Source of the DNA: Caulobacter sp. BP25
GTDB taxonomy: Bacteria > Pseudomonadota > Alphaproteobacteria > Caulobacterales > Caulobacteraceae
Direction: 5' to 3'
Assembly (NCBI RefSeq): GCF_002737755.1
Contig: NZ_PEGH01000010.1
Span: 62,001 to 126,000 of the forward strand
DNA length: 64,000 bases
A program made the position numbers and the translations under genes. Shown in pieces: positions 43,769 through 52,709 of this stretch. Under the pieces are notes generated by a model. The model searched no databases. It had not been told where the DNA came from and saw only the letters and a list, made by a program, of their open reading frames with translations. Position 1 is the stretch's first letter. Each line of letters opens with the position of its first letter.

Positions 43769-43782
43769 TTGATCCTGATCAA
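43769..43782 (-). promoter_or_regulatory. FNR/FixK-type box
   Basis: TTGATCCTGATCAA matches the FNR/FixK consensus TTGAT-N4-ATCAA exactly. The only gene start nearby in a suitable direction is the 38-aa membrane protein at 43701 on the minus strand; the nearest plus-strand gene begins 2.9 kb away. The 5' leader between the box and the gene contains ACGCC-TCTTG-GGCGT, a short hairpin. Caulobacter uses FixK to induce genes under low oxygen. Confidence 0.7.
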
Positions 43783-43936
43783 CGGGGGTCAATACGCGGG
43801 CGCGACGATTGTTCGCAGCATAAACCCCCGGGGAGGTCGCCAATCGAGTCCGTTTCGGGAGTCTTGTGCTTGGCGGAAGTCCAAGATTGCCAACGCTGTC
43901 AAATGATCATCCAGCGTCGATTACTTCGATGATGGA

Positions 43937-44932
43937 TTAGCCATTCTCCAACGCCAAAAGGGCAAAGGTCGCCAACCAGTGTTCGCCCATGTAGTCGCCG
44001 GAAACATGCGGGATCGCGGCGGCCAAATGGTTCACCGCAGCGCTGATCGCATGGGGTTTAGCCGGGTCGGCTTCAGACATCGCGCTGGCCAGCGTGCGCC
44101 AACACCAGGCTCTGGACAGGTTCAAGCCGTCGAGGTGGGCGATTTTACCGTCAGTGCGGTCGCTGACCCGCGCGGGCGTGAACAGTGTGGCCGGCTGCTT
44201 GCGCGCCAGGTCGGGCAGGAAGCGCGGGAACCATAGCTCGAAGCGCTCGGGCGGCAGCAGCCGGCGCATGGCCTCTGCTTCGATCAGGGCCGGGGACAGG
44301 AAGTCGTCGCCCGACGGCTCCCAGGCCTGGCAGGCGGCGTCCTCGCCGTACCAAACGAGGGCGCGGTTGCGCATGAGCTCGTAGAGCGCCTGGTCGCCCG
44401 TCATCTCGGCGTACTCGTAGGCCAGCACCAGAGCGAAGGCGGTGTTGTAGTGGGTCCCGGCTCGGACCGGATAGTCGGCGATCGGCAGGAAGGCCTCGAA
44501 GCGGGCTTTGAACGCTAGGGCGAGGGGGGCGTGGGCGCCGGCCCAGGGGCGGCTGTGGCGCAGCAGCTCGGCCTGCAGCATCAGGCTCCACGCCCAGCCG
44601 TAAGGACGTTCGAAGCCCCGGCTTTCGGGGCGCGCCAGATAAGCCACCTCGCCGGCGACCTTCTCCGTGGTGAAAGCGTCGTCAAACAGGGCGACGATGG
44701 TGTCGGCCTCGGGCATCTCGGGACGCAGGCGCAGCAAGGTGGCCAGCAGCCAGTAGCCATGCACGCACGAGTGCCAGTCGAAGCTGCCGAAGAAGATCGG
44801 ATGCAGTTCGCGCGGCGAGCGGACGTCTTCCGGCCCGCCCATGACGTGGTCCAGCTTGTTGGGGTACTCGCGGGTCAGGTGCCCCAGCGCGATCCTGGCG
44901 AAGCGCGAGGCCGTGGCGCGGGCCAGACTCAT
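43937..44932 (-). CDS. DUF2891 family protein
   Basis: The 331-residue soluble protein reads HPIFFGSFDWHSCVHGYWLL and FERPYGWAWSLMLQAELLRHS, with RAGTHYNTAFALVLAYEYAE and LSRAWCWRTLA later. These His/Trp-rich helices are typical of DUF2891, probably an (alpha/alpha) toroid. No signal peptide is visible. It follows the DUF979 gene by 12 bp on the same strand, so it belongs to the DUF969-DUF979-DUF2891 unit. Function unknown. Confidence 0.85.
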   Translation of the reverse strand: MSLARATASRFARIALGHLTREYPNKLDHVMGGPEDVRSPRELHPIFFGSFDWHSCVHGYWLLATLLRLRPEMPEADTIVALFDDAFTTEKVAGEVAYLARPESRGFERPYGWAWSLMLQAELLRHSRPWAGAHAPLALAFKARFEAFLPIADYPVRAGTHYNTAFALVLAYEYAEMTGDQALYELMRNRALVWYGEDAACQAWEPSGDDFLSPALIEAEAMRRLLPPERFELWFPRFLPDLARKQPATLFTPARVSDRTDGKIAHLDGLNLSRAWCWRTLASAMSEADPAKPHAISAAVNHLAAAIPHVSGDYMGEHWLATFALLALENG

Positions 44933-44944
44933 GGGCGGCCGGTC

Positions 44945-45901
44945 TCAAGCATGGAAGGCGAGGGCGTTCATCAGGATCACATTGACGATCAGCATCAGGA
45001 CCGCTGTCGGCGCCTGGGCGCGGATCACGGCGTAGCGGTCCTTCAACTGCAACAGGGCGGCCGGCACAAGGTTGAAGTTGGCCGCCAGCGGCGTCAGCAG
45101 GGTGCCGCAGAACCCCGACAGCATGCCGATGGCGCAGACCACGGCCGGGTCGCCGCCAAATCTGCCGATGACCAAGGGCAGGGCGATGCCGCCCGTCATC
45201 ACCGGAAAGGCGGCGAAGGCGTTGCCCATCATGATCGTGAAGACGGCCATTCCTAAGCAGTAGGCGGCGACGGCGGCGAAGCGGCTATCGGCGGGCGTGA
45301 TCATCACCGCGAGCTCGCCGATCGTCTTGCCCACCCCCGCCAGGGCGAAGACCGCCCCCAGGGCCGCCAGCATCTGCGGCAGCAGGGCGGCCCAGCCGAC
45401 CAGGTCCATCAGCCGACGCCCCTCCTGCACGGCCGAGGCGGGAGGCTGGCGGAACATGACCTGGGCGAGGACCGCCGCGACCAGGGCGGCCAGGGCCAGC
45501 GAGATCAGCGTCGCTTGCTTGGGATCGACCAGCGGGGTCCCGTGAAGGGTCAGGCGCTTGAAGACCAGGGAGCCCGCCAGGACCAAGACGGGAATGACCA
45601 GGGCGGGAACGAACAGGCGCGCGCCATACCGAGCGGCCAGGCTTTCGCGCTGGTCGGGCGAGGTGGTCTTCGGAACTCCGACGCCCAACTGACCCGCTCC
45701 GGCGATCACGGCCAGGGCCAGCGCCAGGACGCCGTTGCCAAGGTCGCCCAGGTGGTCTCCGGCCAGGAAGCTCAGGGCGAACAGGCCCCAGAAGGCGGCG
45801 TTGCCAAGGCGCTTGGGATTCTCGCGGTCCGCCAGGCTGAGGCCCGCGAAGGCGGCGAACATCACGCCGGACAGCAGATAGACGAGCGGCAGGCCGATCA
45901 C
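44945..45901 (-). CDS. DUF979 integral membrane protein
   Basis: The 318-residue protein has about nine hydrophobic segments. VGKTIGELAVMITPADSRFAAVAAYCLGMAVFTIMMGNAFAAFPVMTGGI (read in pieces) and MLSGFCGTLLTPLAANFN match DUF979. It almost always pairs with DUF969, and together they resemble the two halves of a dicarboxylate-type permease. Its ATG overlaps the DUF969 stop. The pair probably forms one transporter; the substrate is unknown. Confidence 0.87.
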   Translation of the reverse strand: MIGLPLVYLLSGVMFAAFAGLSLADRENPKRLGNAAFWGLFALSFLAGDHLGDLGNGVLALALAVIAGAGQLGVGVPKTTSPDQRESLAARYGARLFVPALVIPVLVLAGSLVFKRLTLHGTPLVDPKQATLISLALAALVAAVLAQVMFRQPPASAVQEGRRLMDLVGWAALLPQMLAALGAVFALAGVGKTIGELAVMITPADSRFAAVAAYCLGMAVFTIMMGNAFAAFPVMTGGIALPLVIGRFGGDPAVVCAIGMLSGFCGTLLTPLAANFNLVPAALLQLKDRYAVIRAQAPTAVLMLIVNVILMNALAFHA

Positions 45902-46560
45902 GCGGCGTCCTCCGCCTGGGGCTTCAGCGTGCGGTCGAACAGCAGCAAGCGGGCCCCGTGGATCAGGAAGGCGGCGATGGCGGACGGGATCGCCCAGACC
46001 GACAGGGCCAGCGGCTCGACCGTGATCCCGCTCTGGTCCAAGAAACCGACGATCAGCAGGATCGAGCCGATCGCCAGGAAGATGTCCTCGCCGAAGAACA
46101 GGCCGATATTGTCGGTCGCCGCGCTAATCGCCCGCACACGCTGACGGTCGTCGTCGGACAGCGGATCGGCCGCCGCCTCAGCCATCGGCGCCAGCAGCGG
46201 ACGCACGGTCTGGGCTTGGCCGGCCACCTGGGTCAGGCCCAGCGCCGCCGCGATCTGGCGCAAGGCCAGATAGGCCAGGAGGATGCGGCCGGCGGTCGCC
46301 GCACGCAGGCCTTGGATCGTCCGCCGCGCCTGCTCGCGCAGTCCGGCTCGCTCCAGAACGCCTATGGCCGGCAGGACCAGCCAGGCGACGCTCACATAGC
46401 GATTGGTGTTGAAGGCCTTGCCGAACGCCGCCAGCACCTCGACCGCCGTCAGCCCTGCGGCCAGCCCCGACGTCATCGCGGCGGCAATCACGACCAGCAG
46501 CGGATTGAAGCGCAGGGCAAAGCCCAGCACGATTACCGCCACGCCCAGAAGGGTCAGCAT
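45898..46560 (-). CDS. DUF969 integral membrane protein
   Basis: ATG 46560 (MLTLLGVAVIVLGFALRFNP) gives 220 residues; a longer frame to 46602 exists, but GGGGAG precedes this start and matches the family N-terminus. Helices include FNPLLVVIAAAMTSGLAAGLT and SVAWLVLPAIGVLERAGL. The loop ERAGLREQARRTIQGLRAAT and NIGLFFGEDIFLAIGSILL are DUF969 features. It is the first gene of the DUF969-DUF979-DUF2891 operon and divergent from the aldolase gene. Confidence 0.85.
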   Translation of the reverse strand: MLTLLGVAVIVLGFALRFNPLLVVIAAAMTSGLAAGLTAVEVLAAFGKAFNTNRYVSVAWLVLPAIGVLERAGLREQARRTIQGLRAATAGRILLAYLALRQIAAALGLTQVAGQAQTVRPLLAPMAEAAADPLSDDDRQRVRAISAATDNIGLFFGEDIFLAIGSILLIVGFLDQSGITVEPLALSVWAIPSAIAAFLIHGARLLLFDRTLKPQAEDAA

Positions 46561-46714
46561 CCCCAACGACTCCCCGTGTCCGATGCGACCGTCGGACGCC
46601 AAGGCGGTGCTGGCAAGGCCATAGGGCCAAACCGCATTCGGCGAGGTTGGACTTGACGCCTCGGCGCCCTGGCGCGACGCTCAAGTCAACAATGATAACC
46701 TACGGGAGGCACCC

Positions 46715-47488
46715 ATGGCCGACGGCTCACTGCCGATTACATCCCTGAAGGGCAAGGTCAGCGACGCCGAGTGGCAGGCGCGCGTGGACCTGGCGGCCCT
46801 TTACCGCCTGGTCGCCCTGCACGGCTGGGACGACATGATCTTCACCCACATCTCGGCCCGCATCCCGGGGCCCGAGCATCACTTCCTGATCAATCCCTAC
46901 GGCATGTTCTTCGGCGAGATGACCGCCTCGTGCCTGGTCAAGGTGGATCTGGACGGCAACATCGTCGACAAGACGCCGTACTTCATCAATCCGGCGGGCT
47001 TCACGATCCACTCGGCCGTTCACGGCGCGCGCGACGACGCCCAGTACGTCATGCACCTGCACTCAGACCAGGGCGTGGCGGTCTCGGCCCAGCGCGATGG
47101 CCTGCTGCCGTTGACACAACATGCGCTGATCGTCTTGCCTCAACTCGCCTATCACGACTATGAAGGTGTTGCGCTCAACTTGGGAGAGCGAGAGCGGATC
47201 GTGTCCGATCTCGGCGACAAGAAGCTGCTGATGCTGCGCAACCACGGCACGCTGTCGGTGGGCGCAACGGCCGCTGAGTGCTGGTTGGGGATGTTCTTTC
47301 TGGAGCGGGCGTGCGCGCAGCAGGTCATGGCCTTGTCGACCGGACGAGACAACGTCCTTCTGGCGCCGGAATCGGCTCAGGAGGAGGTGCGTCGCCAGAC
47401 CGGCATGGGCATGGGGATGATCGGCGGCCTGGCCTGGCCCGGCTGCCTCAGAAGGCTGGACCGCGAGCTGCCCGGTTACGCGGAGTAG
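46715..47488 (+). CDS. Class II aldolase/adducin family protein
   Basis: The 257-residue protein starts after GGGAGG. The fold blocks are LYRLVALHGWDDMIFTHIS, FLINPYGMFFGEM, the metal site in YVMHLHSDQGVAVS (His-x-His) and MLRNHGTLSVG (third His), as in L-fuculose-phosphate aldolase-like proteins. The branch resembles bacterial adducin-type proteins with no assigned substrate. A GC-rich hairpin follows the stop. Confidence 0.9.
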   Translation: MADGSLPITSLKGKVSDAEWQARVDLAALYRLVALHGWDDMIFTHISARIPGPEHHFLINPYGMFFGEMTASCLVKVDLDGNIVDKTPYFINPAGFTIHSAVHGARDDAQYVMHLHSDQGVAVSAQRDGLLPLTQHALIVLPQLAYHDYEGVALNLGERERIVSDLGDKKLLMLRNHGTLSVGATAAECWLGMFFLERACAQQVMALSTGRDNVLLAPESAQEEVRRQTGMGMGMIGGLAWPGCLRRLDRELPGYAE

Positions 47489-47508
47489 GCGCGCCTTCCA
47501 CGGCTTCG

Positions 47509-47543
47509 AGAGCCGCCGCGATCCTTTTGGGTGCGGCGGCTCT
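47509..47543 (+). terminator. Hairpin after the aldolase gene
   Basis: AGAGCCGCCGC pairs perfectly with GCGGCGGCTCT (11 bp) around a 13-nt loop, followed by only TTC. It begins 21 bp after the aldolase stop, a good place for a terminator despite the short T-tail. It overlaps the apparent signal-peptide region of the next reading frame, which complicates both calls. Confidence 0.5.
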
Positions 47544-48276
47544 TTCATGTCTGGGCGGGGGTAGGGCCTTTGCTGGGGCGTGGCCCATGGAGCCGGGGCG
47601 CGCCCAGGTGATCGTCAAGTACGAGCGCGCGACCGCCGATCGGGGCTATGATCTTGGCGGCGGGCTGACGCCGATCGCGCCTCGGCGGGATGAGGTTCTG
47701 TCGGTGTTCGTCGAGCGGGGCCTGACGCCTCGCCTGACGCTTCAGGCCAAGGCGGGCGCGACTCGCGGCCACGACCCTTGGGTCGACTATTCGGGCCGGG
47801 GACCGATCGAGGTCGGGCTTCGATGGACCGCCCAGCGCGGTCCCCGCTCATCGCTTGCCGTTTATCTAGGCGCCGGGGAAGCCGGTGTGGGCCGAAACGC
47901 GGGCTACGCGGCGCCTGGAAAGGGCAGTCTGGATCTTGAGGCGCGGGTCCTCTACGGCCGCTCGGCCGTCTGGCGGGGACGCGAGGCGTTTGTCGACCTG
48001 GAGGCCGCTCGGCTCAAGCGAGAGGGTCTGGCGGACGAAACCCGGATCGACGCGACGCTCGGTTTCAGACCGGCCAAGTCCTGGCTTTTGCTGGCCCAGA
48101 CCTATGCGGGCCAGGCCGATCGCGGCGAGCTCGATGCGCGCTGGATCAAGGCTGAGCTGTCTGTGGTGCGGAGCTTTGGCGACTGGAGCCTTCAGGCTGG
48201 ATGGCGTGATACGGTCTCTGGTCGGGAGACCGCGCGGGATCGTGGCGTCGTCCTTGCCGTCTGGCGTCGCCTCTAG
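47527..48276 (+). CDS. Exported protein of unknown function, start uncertain
   Basis: The frame downstream of the aldolase reads SRAAAILLGAAALSCLGGGR then AFAGAWPMEPGRAQVIVKYE. That is a convincing signal peptide with cleavage at AFA, followed by GAW-x-x-PG-x-x-Q, a common mature start of outer-membrane proteins. The rest alternates short strands (LDLEARVLYGRSAVW, SVVRSFGDWSLQAGWRD), consistent with a small beta-barrel. No ATG or GTG precedes the signal. TTG 47527 cuts into it and ATG 47587 loses it. The coordinates use TTG. An indel upstream or a non-standard start is possible. No family recognised. Confidence 0.6.
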   Translation: MGAAALSCLGGGRAFAGAWPMEPGRAQVIVKYERATADRGYDLGGGLTPIAPRRDEVLSVFVERGLTPRLTLQAKAGATRGHDPWVDYSGRGPIEVGLRWTAQRGPRSSLAVYLGAGEAGVGRNAGYAAPGKGSLDLEARVLYGRSAVWRGREAFVDLEAARLKREGLADETRIDATLGFRPAKSWLLLAQTYAGQADRGELDARWIKAELSVVRSFGDWSLQAGWRDTVSGRETARDRGVVLAVWRRL

Positions 48277-48280
48277 CTTG

Positions 48281-48294
48281 TTTCAGGGTTGAAA
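48281..48294. promoter_or_regulatory. Dyad upstream of the RND pump genes
   Basis: TTTCAGGGTTGAAA is a perfect TTTCA-N4-TGAAA dyad, 98-111 bp before the adaptor start and just after the preceding gene. It could be an operator for a local regulator. No regulator gene adjoins the pump. Confidence 0.3.
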
Positions 48295-48391
48295 TAGTCC
48301 GTCATCCGCCTGTCACTGGACGCCGCTTTAGGCTGAGGTCATATCTCGCCGCACCCATAACTTCGCCGCTCGTGGCGCCCGGAGCTGTTCG

Positions 48392-49498
48392 TTGATCCGC
48401 AGGCACTTCTTTCTGATCCTGGCCCTGGTGGCTGTCGTGCTGATGCTGGTTGTCGGCGGCTTCAAGCTGGCCTTCGCCGGCAAGGAGAAAGCCGGGGCCG
48501 GCGGTGGCGGCGGGCGCGCCACGCCCGTTTCTCAGCTGGTGGTGGGGCAGCGTCCGTTCACGGATCGCATCGAGGTGCTGGGCGTCGCCAAGGGGCGTCA
48601 GTCCGTGACCATCACCTCCAATACGGCCGAGATGATCACGGCCGTGCATTTCAGCGATGGCCAGGCCGTGTCCCGCGGTCAGGTGCTGGTCGAGCTGAAG
48701 GCCGACCAGGAGAACGCCGGAATCGCCGAGGCGAGGGCGAGTTTGGCCCAGGCCGAGCGAGATTATCAGCGCTGGAAAGCCCTGGCCGAGAAAGGGATCG
48801 CTCCCCGCGCCACGGCCGAGCAGTATCTTTCGGCCTATGAGACGGCCAAGGCCGCCGTCGCCTCCGCCCAGGCCCAGAAGCTGGACCGCGTGATCCGCGC
48901 GCCGTTTTCGGGCCGGGTCGGCATCTCCGATATCGCGCCAGGCGCGCTGATCAGCCCCGGAACGGCGATCGTCACGCTGGACGACACCTCGGTCATCCGC
49001 GTCGACTTCTCGATTCCCGACCGTTATTTGACGACCCTCCGCGTGGGCCTGCCCATCAACGCCAGGCCGGACGCCTTGCCGGGCGAAACATTCCAGGGGC
49101 GAATCGCCCAGATCGATACGCGCATCGACCCGGCGACCCGGGCGATCAAGGCGCGCGCCGAGTTCCCGAATTCCGATGGCCGCCTGCGGCCGGGCATGCT
49201 GGTCAAGGTCGGGATCGACCAGGGCGTGCGCCAGTCCGTGGCTGTGCCCGAGGCCGCCGTGCAGTTCGAAGGAACCCAGGCTTCGGTGTTCCTGATCGCC
49301 AAGGGTCCCAAGGGCCAGATCGCCCGCCGGACCAATGTCGAGACCGGTCTCGACCAGGGCGGCTATGTCGAAGTTCGCTCGGGCCTCAAGGCGGGCGACA
49401 AGATCATCGCGGACGGTCTGAACCGCGTGCAGGACGGGGCGCCTGTCGGCGGCGGCCAGGGCAAGCCGGGTAACGGCGGCGAGCGCAAGGCTCCCTGA
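48392..49498 (+). CDS. RND efflux periplasmic adaptor (membrane fusion protein)
   Basis: The TTG start at 48392 with GGAG eight bases upstream gives 368 residues. An N-terminal anchor helix (FFLILALVAVVLMLVVGGF) is followed by a glycine-rich linker, the lipoyl half (TAVHFSDGQAVSRGQVLVEL), a coiled-coil hairpin (ARASLAQAERDYQRWKALAEKG), the second lipoyl half (VIRAPFSGRVGISDIAPG) and a beta-barrel with RAIKARAEFPN. It bridges the RND permease to an outer-membrane channel. Its TGA overlaps the permease ATG. No channel gene is linked. Confidence 0.92.
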   Translation: MIRRHFFLILALVAVVLMLVVGGFKLAFAGKEKAGAGGGGGRATPVSQLVVGQRPFTDRIEVLGVAKGRQSVTITSNTAEMITAVHFSDGQAVSRGQVLVELKADQENAGIAEARASLAQAERDYQRWKALAEKGIAPRATAEQYLSAYETAKAAVASAQAQKLDRVIRAPFSGRVGISDIAPGALISPGTAIVTLDDTSVIRVDFSIPDRYLTTLRVGLPINARPDALPGETFQGRIAQIDTRIDPATRAIKARAEFPNSDGRLRPGMLVKVGIDQGVRQSVAVPEAAVQFEGTQASVFLIAKGPKGQIARRTNVETGLDQGGYVEVRSGLKAGDKIIADGLNRVQDGAPVGGGQGKPGNGGERKAP

Positions 49499-52400
49499 TG
49501 ATTTCCGATCTTTCTGTCCGCCGTCCGGTTTTCGCCGCCGTCGCGGCGATCATCCTGTGCGTCATCGGTCTGGCCGCCTTCACCGGCCTGCCGATCCGCG
49601 AACTGCCGAACGTTGACCCGCCGGTCGTCTCGGTCTCGACCAGCTATCGCGGCGCCTCGGCCGAGGTTATCGAAGAGCGCATCACCCAGGTGATCGAGCG
49701 CCAGGTGGCGGGCATCCAGGGCATTGACCGGGTGAACTCGTCCTCGCGCGACGGCCGCTCGCAGATCAACATCACCTTCACCCTGGACCGCGACCTCGAC
49801 GATGCGGCCAACGACGTGCGCGACGCGGTCAGCCGGGTCACCTCGAACCTGCCCGATCAAGCCGACCCGCCCCAGATCGCCAAGGCCAACGCCGACAGCT
49901 CGCCGATCATCATTCTGAACCTGACCTCGTCGACCCTGTCGCCGCTCGAGCTGGCCGACTATGCCGACCGCTATCTGGTCGAGCGAATGTCGACGGTGCC
50001 GGGCGTGGCCCAGGCGGGCCTCAATGGCCAGCTCTACGCCATGCGCATCTGGCTCAATCCGGACGCCATGGCCGCTCGCGGCGTGACGGTGGACGACGTC
50101 GAGACGGCATTGAACACCGAGAATGTCGAACTGCCCGCCGGTTCGCTCGAAAGCGCCGCCAAGGACTTCACGATCCGCGTCAGCCGCTCCTATTCGAAGC
50201 CCGAGGACTTCGCCCAGCTGCCGGTCCGCGCCGCCGACGCCAACGGCTTCATCGTCCGCCTGGGCGAGGTGGCTCGCGTGGAAGAGGGCTCGGACGAGCG
50301 CCGCAAGATCTTCCGCGGGAACGGCCAGAACCAGGTCGGCATCTTCCTGACCCGCCAGTCCCAGGCCAACGACGTGGCCATCTCCAAGGTCGTGGACCAG
50401 GAAATCAAGGCGATCAACCAGACGCTGCCGCCCGGCACCCAGCTGATCAAGGCGGTGGACAACTCGATCTTCACCGCCGAGGCGATCCACGAGGTCTGGA
50501 TCACCATGGGGATTTCGGTGGTCCTGGTCGCGCTCGTGAACCTGGTGTTCCTGGGTAGCTGGCGGTCGGCCCTGATCCCGTCGATCGTCGCTCCGATCTG
50601 TATTCTTTCGACCTTCATCGTCCTGGCCCCGCTGGGCTTCTCGCTGAACCTGCTGACGCTGCTCGCCCTGGTGCTGGCGGTGGGCCTGGTGGTCGACGAC
50701 GCCATTGTGGTGGTCGAGAACATCCAGCGCCGCGTGGACGAGGGCGAGCCGGCGCCGGTTGCGTCCCTGCGCGGAACGCGGCAGGTGTTCTTCGCCGTCG
50801 TGGCCACGACCATCGTGCTGATCTCGGTGTTCGCGCCCCTGATGTTCCTGCCCGGCTATACCGGCCGTCTGTTCGTCGAGCTGGCCGTGGCGATCGCCGC
50901 CGCCGTCGGCTTCTCGGCCCTGCTGGCCTTCACCCTGTCGCCGATGCTGGCGTCCAAGCTGCTGAAGCCCGCCCAGGGCGACGGCTGGCTGGCGCGACGC
51001 GTCGACTCCGCCATGGACAAGCTGCGCGATAGCTATCGCCATTCGCTGGAGCTTCTGCTGGGCGCGCGGGCGGCGGGCTGGGCCACGGGTCTGGTCGTCC
51101 TGATCCTCGCCGTCGCGGCGACCGGTCTTTTCATCGCTCTGCCCAAGGAGATGGTGCCAGCCGAAGACCGGGGCCGGGTGGATGTCTCGATCAGCGGCCC
51201 CGAGGGCGCGGGTTTCGACTACACCACCCAGATCGCCAATCAGGTGGAGAAGGAACTGGCCAAGTACCGGGAGCAAGGGGTCGCCGACCGCACGATCATC
51301 GCCGTGCCGCGCTTTGGCCAGAGCCAGTTCAATACGGGCAATGGCGTGCTGGTGCTCAAGGACTGGGGCGAACGCGACAAGACGGCGGATGAGGTCGCCG
51401 CCGAACTGAACAAGACTCTTAGCAAGATCACCGGCGCTCGCGCTGTAGCGACCGTGCGCGGCGCTTTTCAGCGTGGCGCGGGCGGCGGCGGCACCAATGT
51501 CGACCTGATCGCCGTGGGCAACGACTACGTCCAGCTCGCCAATTGGCTAAAGCCGATCCTGGAGGCCGCCCAGGACAATCCGGGCTTCTCGCGTCCGCGC
51601 ATCGACTACGAGCCGACCTCGCCGCGTCTGTCGGTGCAGATCGACCGCGACAAGGCCGCCAGCCTGGGCGTGTCGACCCAGTCGATCGGCCGCGCGCTGG
51701 AGACCATGTTCGGTTCGCGCCAGGTGACGACCTACATCAAGAACGGCCAGGAGTACGACGTCATCCTGCAGTCCGAACTTGAGCAGCGTCGCAGCATCGA
51801 CAACCTCAACCAGCTGCAGGTGCGCACCGAGGCCGGAACCCTGGTGCCGCTGTCGACGGTGGTGACCACCGAGCTGCGGGGCGACACGCCCGACCGTCCG
51901 CGCGTCGACCGCCTTCGCTCGGTGACGCTGACGGCGCAGCTGGCGCCCGGATTCACGGTCGAGGACGCCGTCAGCTTCCTGCAGGCCCAGGCCGACGCCA
52001 ATCCGACGCCCGGCGTCAGCGTCAAGTGGGGCGGCCAGGCCAAGGATTATCTGGAGGCTTCCGGCGCGGTCGGCATCGCCTTCGGCTTCGCCCTGCTGCT
52101 GGTCTTCCTGGTGCTGGCGGCGCAGTTCGAAAGCTGGATCCACCCGGCCGTCATCATGCTGACCGTGCCGCTGGCGGTGCTGGGCGGCCTGTTCGGCCTC
52201 CTGATGATGGGCTCGACCATCAACACCTACAGCCAGATCGGCCTGATTATCCTGGTGGGCATCGCCGCCAAGAACGGCATCCTGATCGTCGAGTTCGCCA
52301 ACCAGCTGCGCGACGAGGGGTTGAAGGTGCGCGAAGCGGTCATCGAGGCCTCGGCCCTGCGTCTGCGCCCGATCGTAATGACCTCGATCGCCACGGCCAT

Positions 52401-52632
52401 GGGCGCGCTGCCGCTGATGCTGTGGACGGGGGCCGGCGCCGGCAGCCGCCAGACCATCGGCTCGGTGATCTTCATGGGCGCGATCGTGGCCACGGTGCTG
52501 ACGCTGTTCGTTGTGCCGGTCTTCTACAACCTGCTGGCGCGCTTTACGAAGTCGCCGGAGTGGATGTCGCGTCAGATCGAGGAATACGAGGCCAAGGAGA
52601 AAGCTGGCGAGGGCGAAGGGTCTCCGGCCTAG
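49498..52632 (+). CDS. RND multidrug efflux permease (HAE1/AcrB-like)
   Basis: The 1044-residue protein starts DLSVRRPVFAAVAAIILCVIG, the typical first helix. Proton-relay aspartates are in VGLVVDDAIVVVENIQRR (helix 4), and a repeat of the fold begins in the second half (LVFLVLAAQFESWIHPAVIM; GIAAKNGILIVEFANQLRDEG; RLRPIVMTSIATAMGALPL). The two large periplasmic loops are complete. It is co-translated with the adaptor. Substrates cannot be predicted from sequence. Confidence 0.94.
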   Translation: MISDLSVRRPVFAAVAAIILCVIGLAAFTGLPIRELPNVDPPVVSVSTSYRGASAEVIEERITQVIERQVAGIQGIDRVNSSSRDGRSQINITFTLDRDLDDAANDVRDAVSRVTSNLPDQADPPQIAKANADSSPIIILNLTSSTLSPLELADYADRYLVERMSTVPGVAQAGLNGQLYAMRIWLNPDAMAARGVTVDDVETALNTENVELPAGSLESAAKDFTIRVSRSYSKPEDFAQLPVRAADANGFIVRLGEVARVEEGSDERRKIFRGNGQNQVGIFLTRQSQANDVAISKVVDQEIKAINQTLPPGTQLIKAVDNSIFTAEAIHEVWITMGISVVLVALVNLVFLGSWRSALIPSIVAPICILSTFIVLAPLGFSLNLLTLLALVLAVGLVVDDAIVVVENIQRRVDEGEPAPVASLRGTRQVFFAVVATTIVLISVFAPLMFLPGYTGRLFVELAVAIAAAVGFSALLAFTLSPMLASKLLKPAQGDGWLARRVDSAMDKLRDSYRHSLELLLGARAAGWATGLVVLILAVAATGLFIALPKEMVPAEDRGRVDVSISGPEGAGFDYTTQIANQVEKELAKYREQGVADRTIIAVPRFGQSQFNTGNGVLVLKDWGERDKTADEVAAELNKTLSKITGARAVATVRGAFQRGAGGGGTNVDLIAVGNDYVQLANWLKPILEAAQDNPGFSRPRIDYEPTSPRLSVQIDRDKAASLGVSTQSIGRALETMFGSRQVTTYIKNGQEYDVILQSELEQRRSIDNLNQLQVRTEAGTLVPLSTVVTTELRGDTPDRPRVDRLRSVTLTAQLAPGFTVEDAVSFLQAQADANPTPGVSVKWGGQAKDYLEASGAVGIAFGFALLLVFLVLAAQFESWIHPAVIMLTVPLAVLGGLFGLLMMGSTINTYSQIGLIILVGIAAKNGILIVEFANQLRDEGLKVREAVIEASALRLRPIVMTSIATAMGALPLMLWTGAGAGSRQTIGSVIFMGAIVATVLTLFVVPVFYNLLARFTKSPEWMSRQIEEYEAKEKAGEGEGSPA

Positions 52633-52709
52633 GCGCTCCACATAGGAGCCAGAACGGGCGCAGGGCGCGTCGGCGCAAGCTGACGCGTCCGAATTCCGAC
52701 GAGACCGGC

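Noticed and set aside
49363-51276. 637-codon frame antisense to the RND permease
   Set aside because: Composition is His/Gln/Arg/Gly-rich as expected for the reverse of GC-rich coding DNA, and the permease frame is fully conserved.
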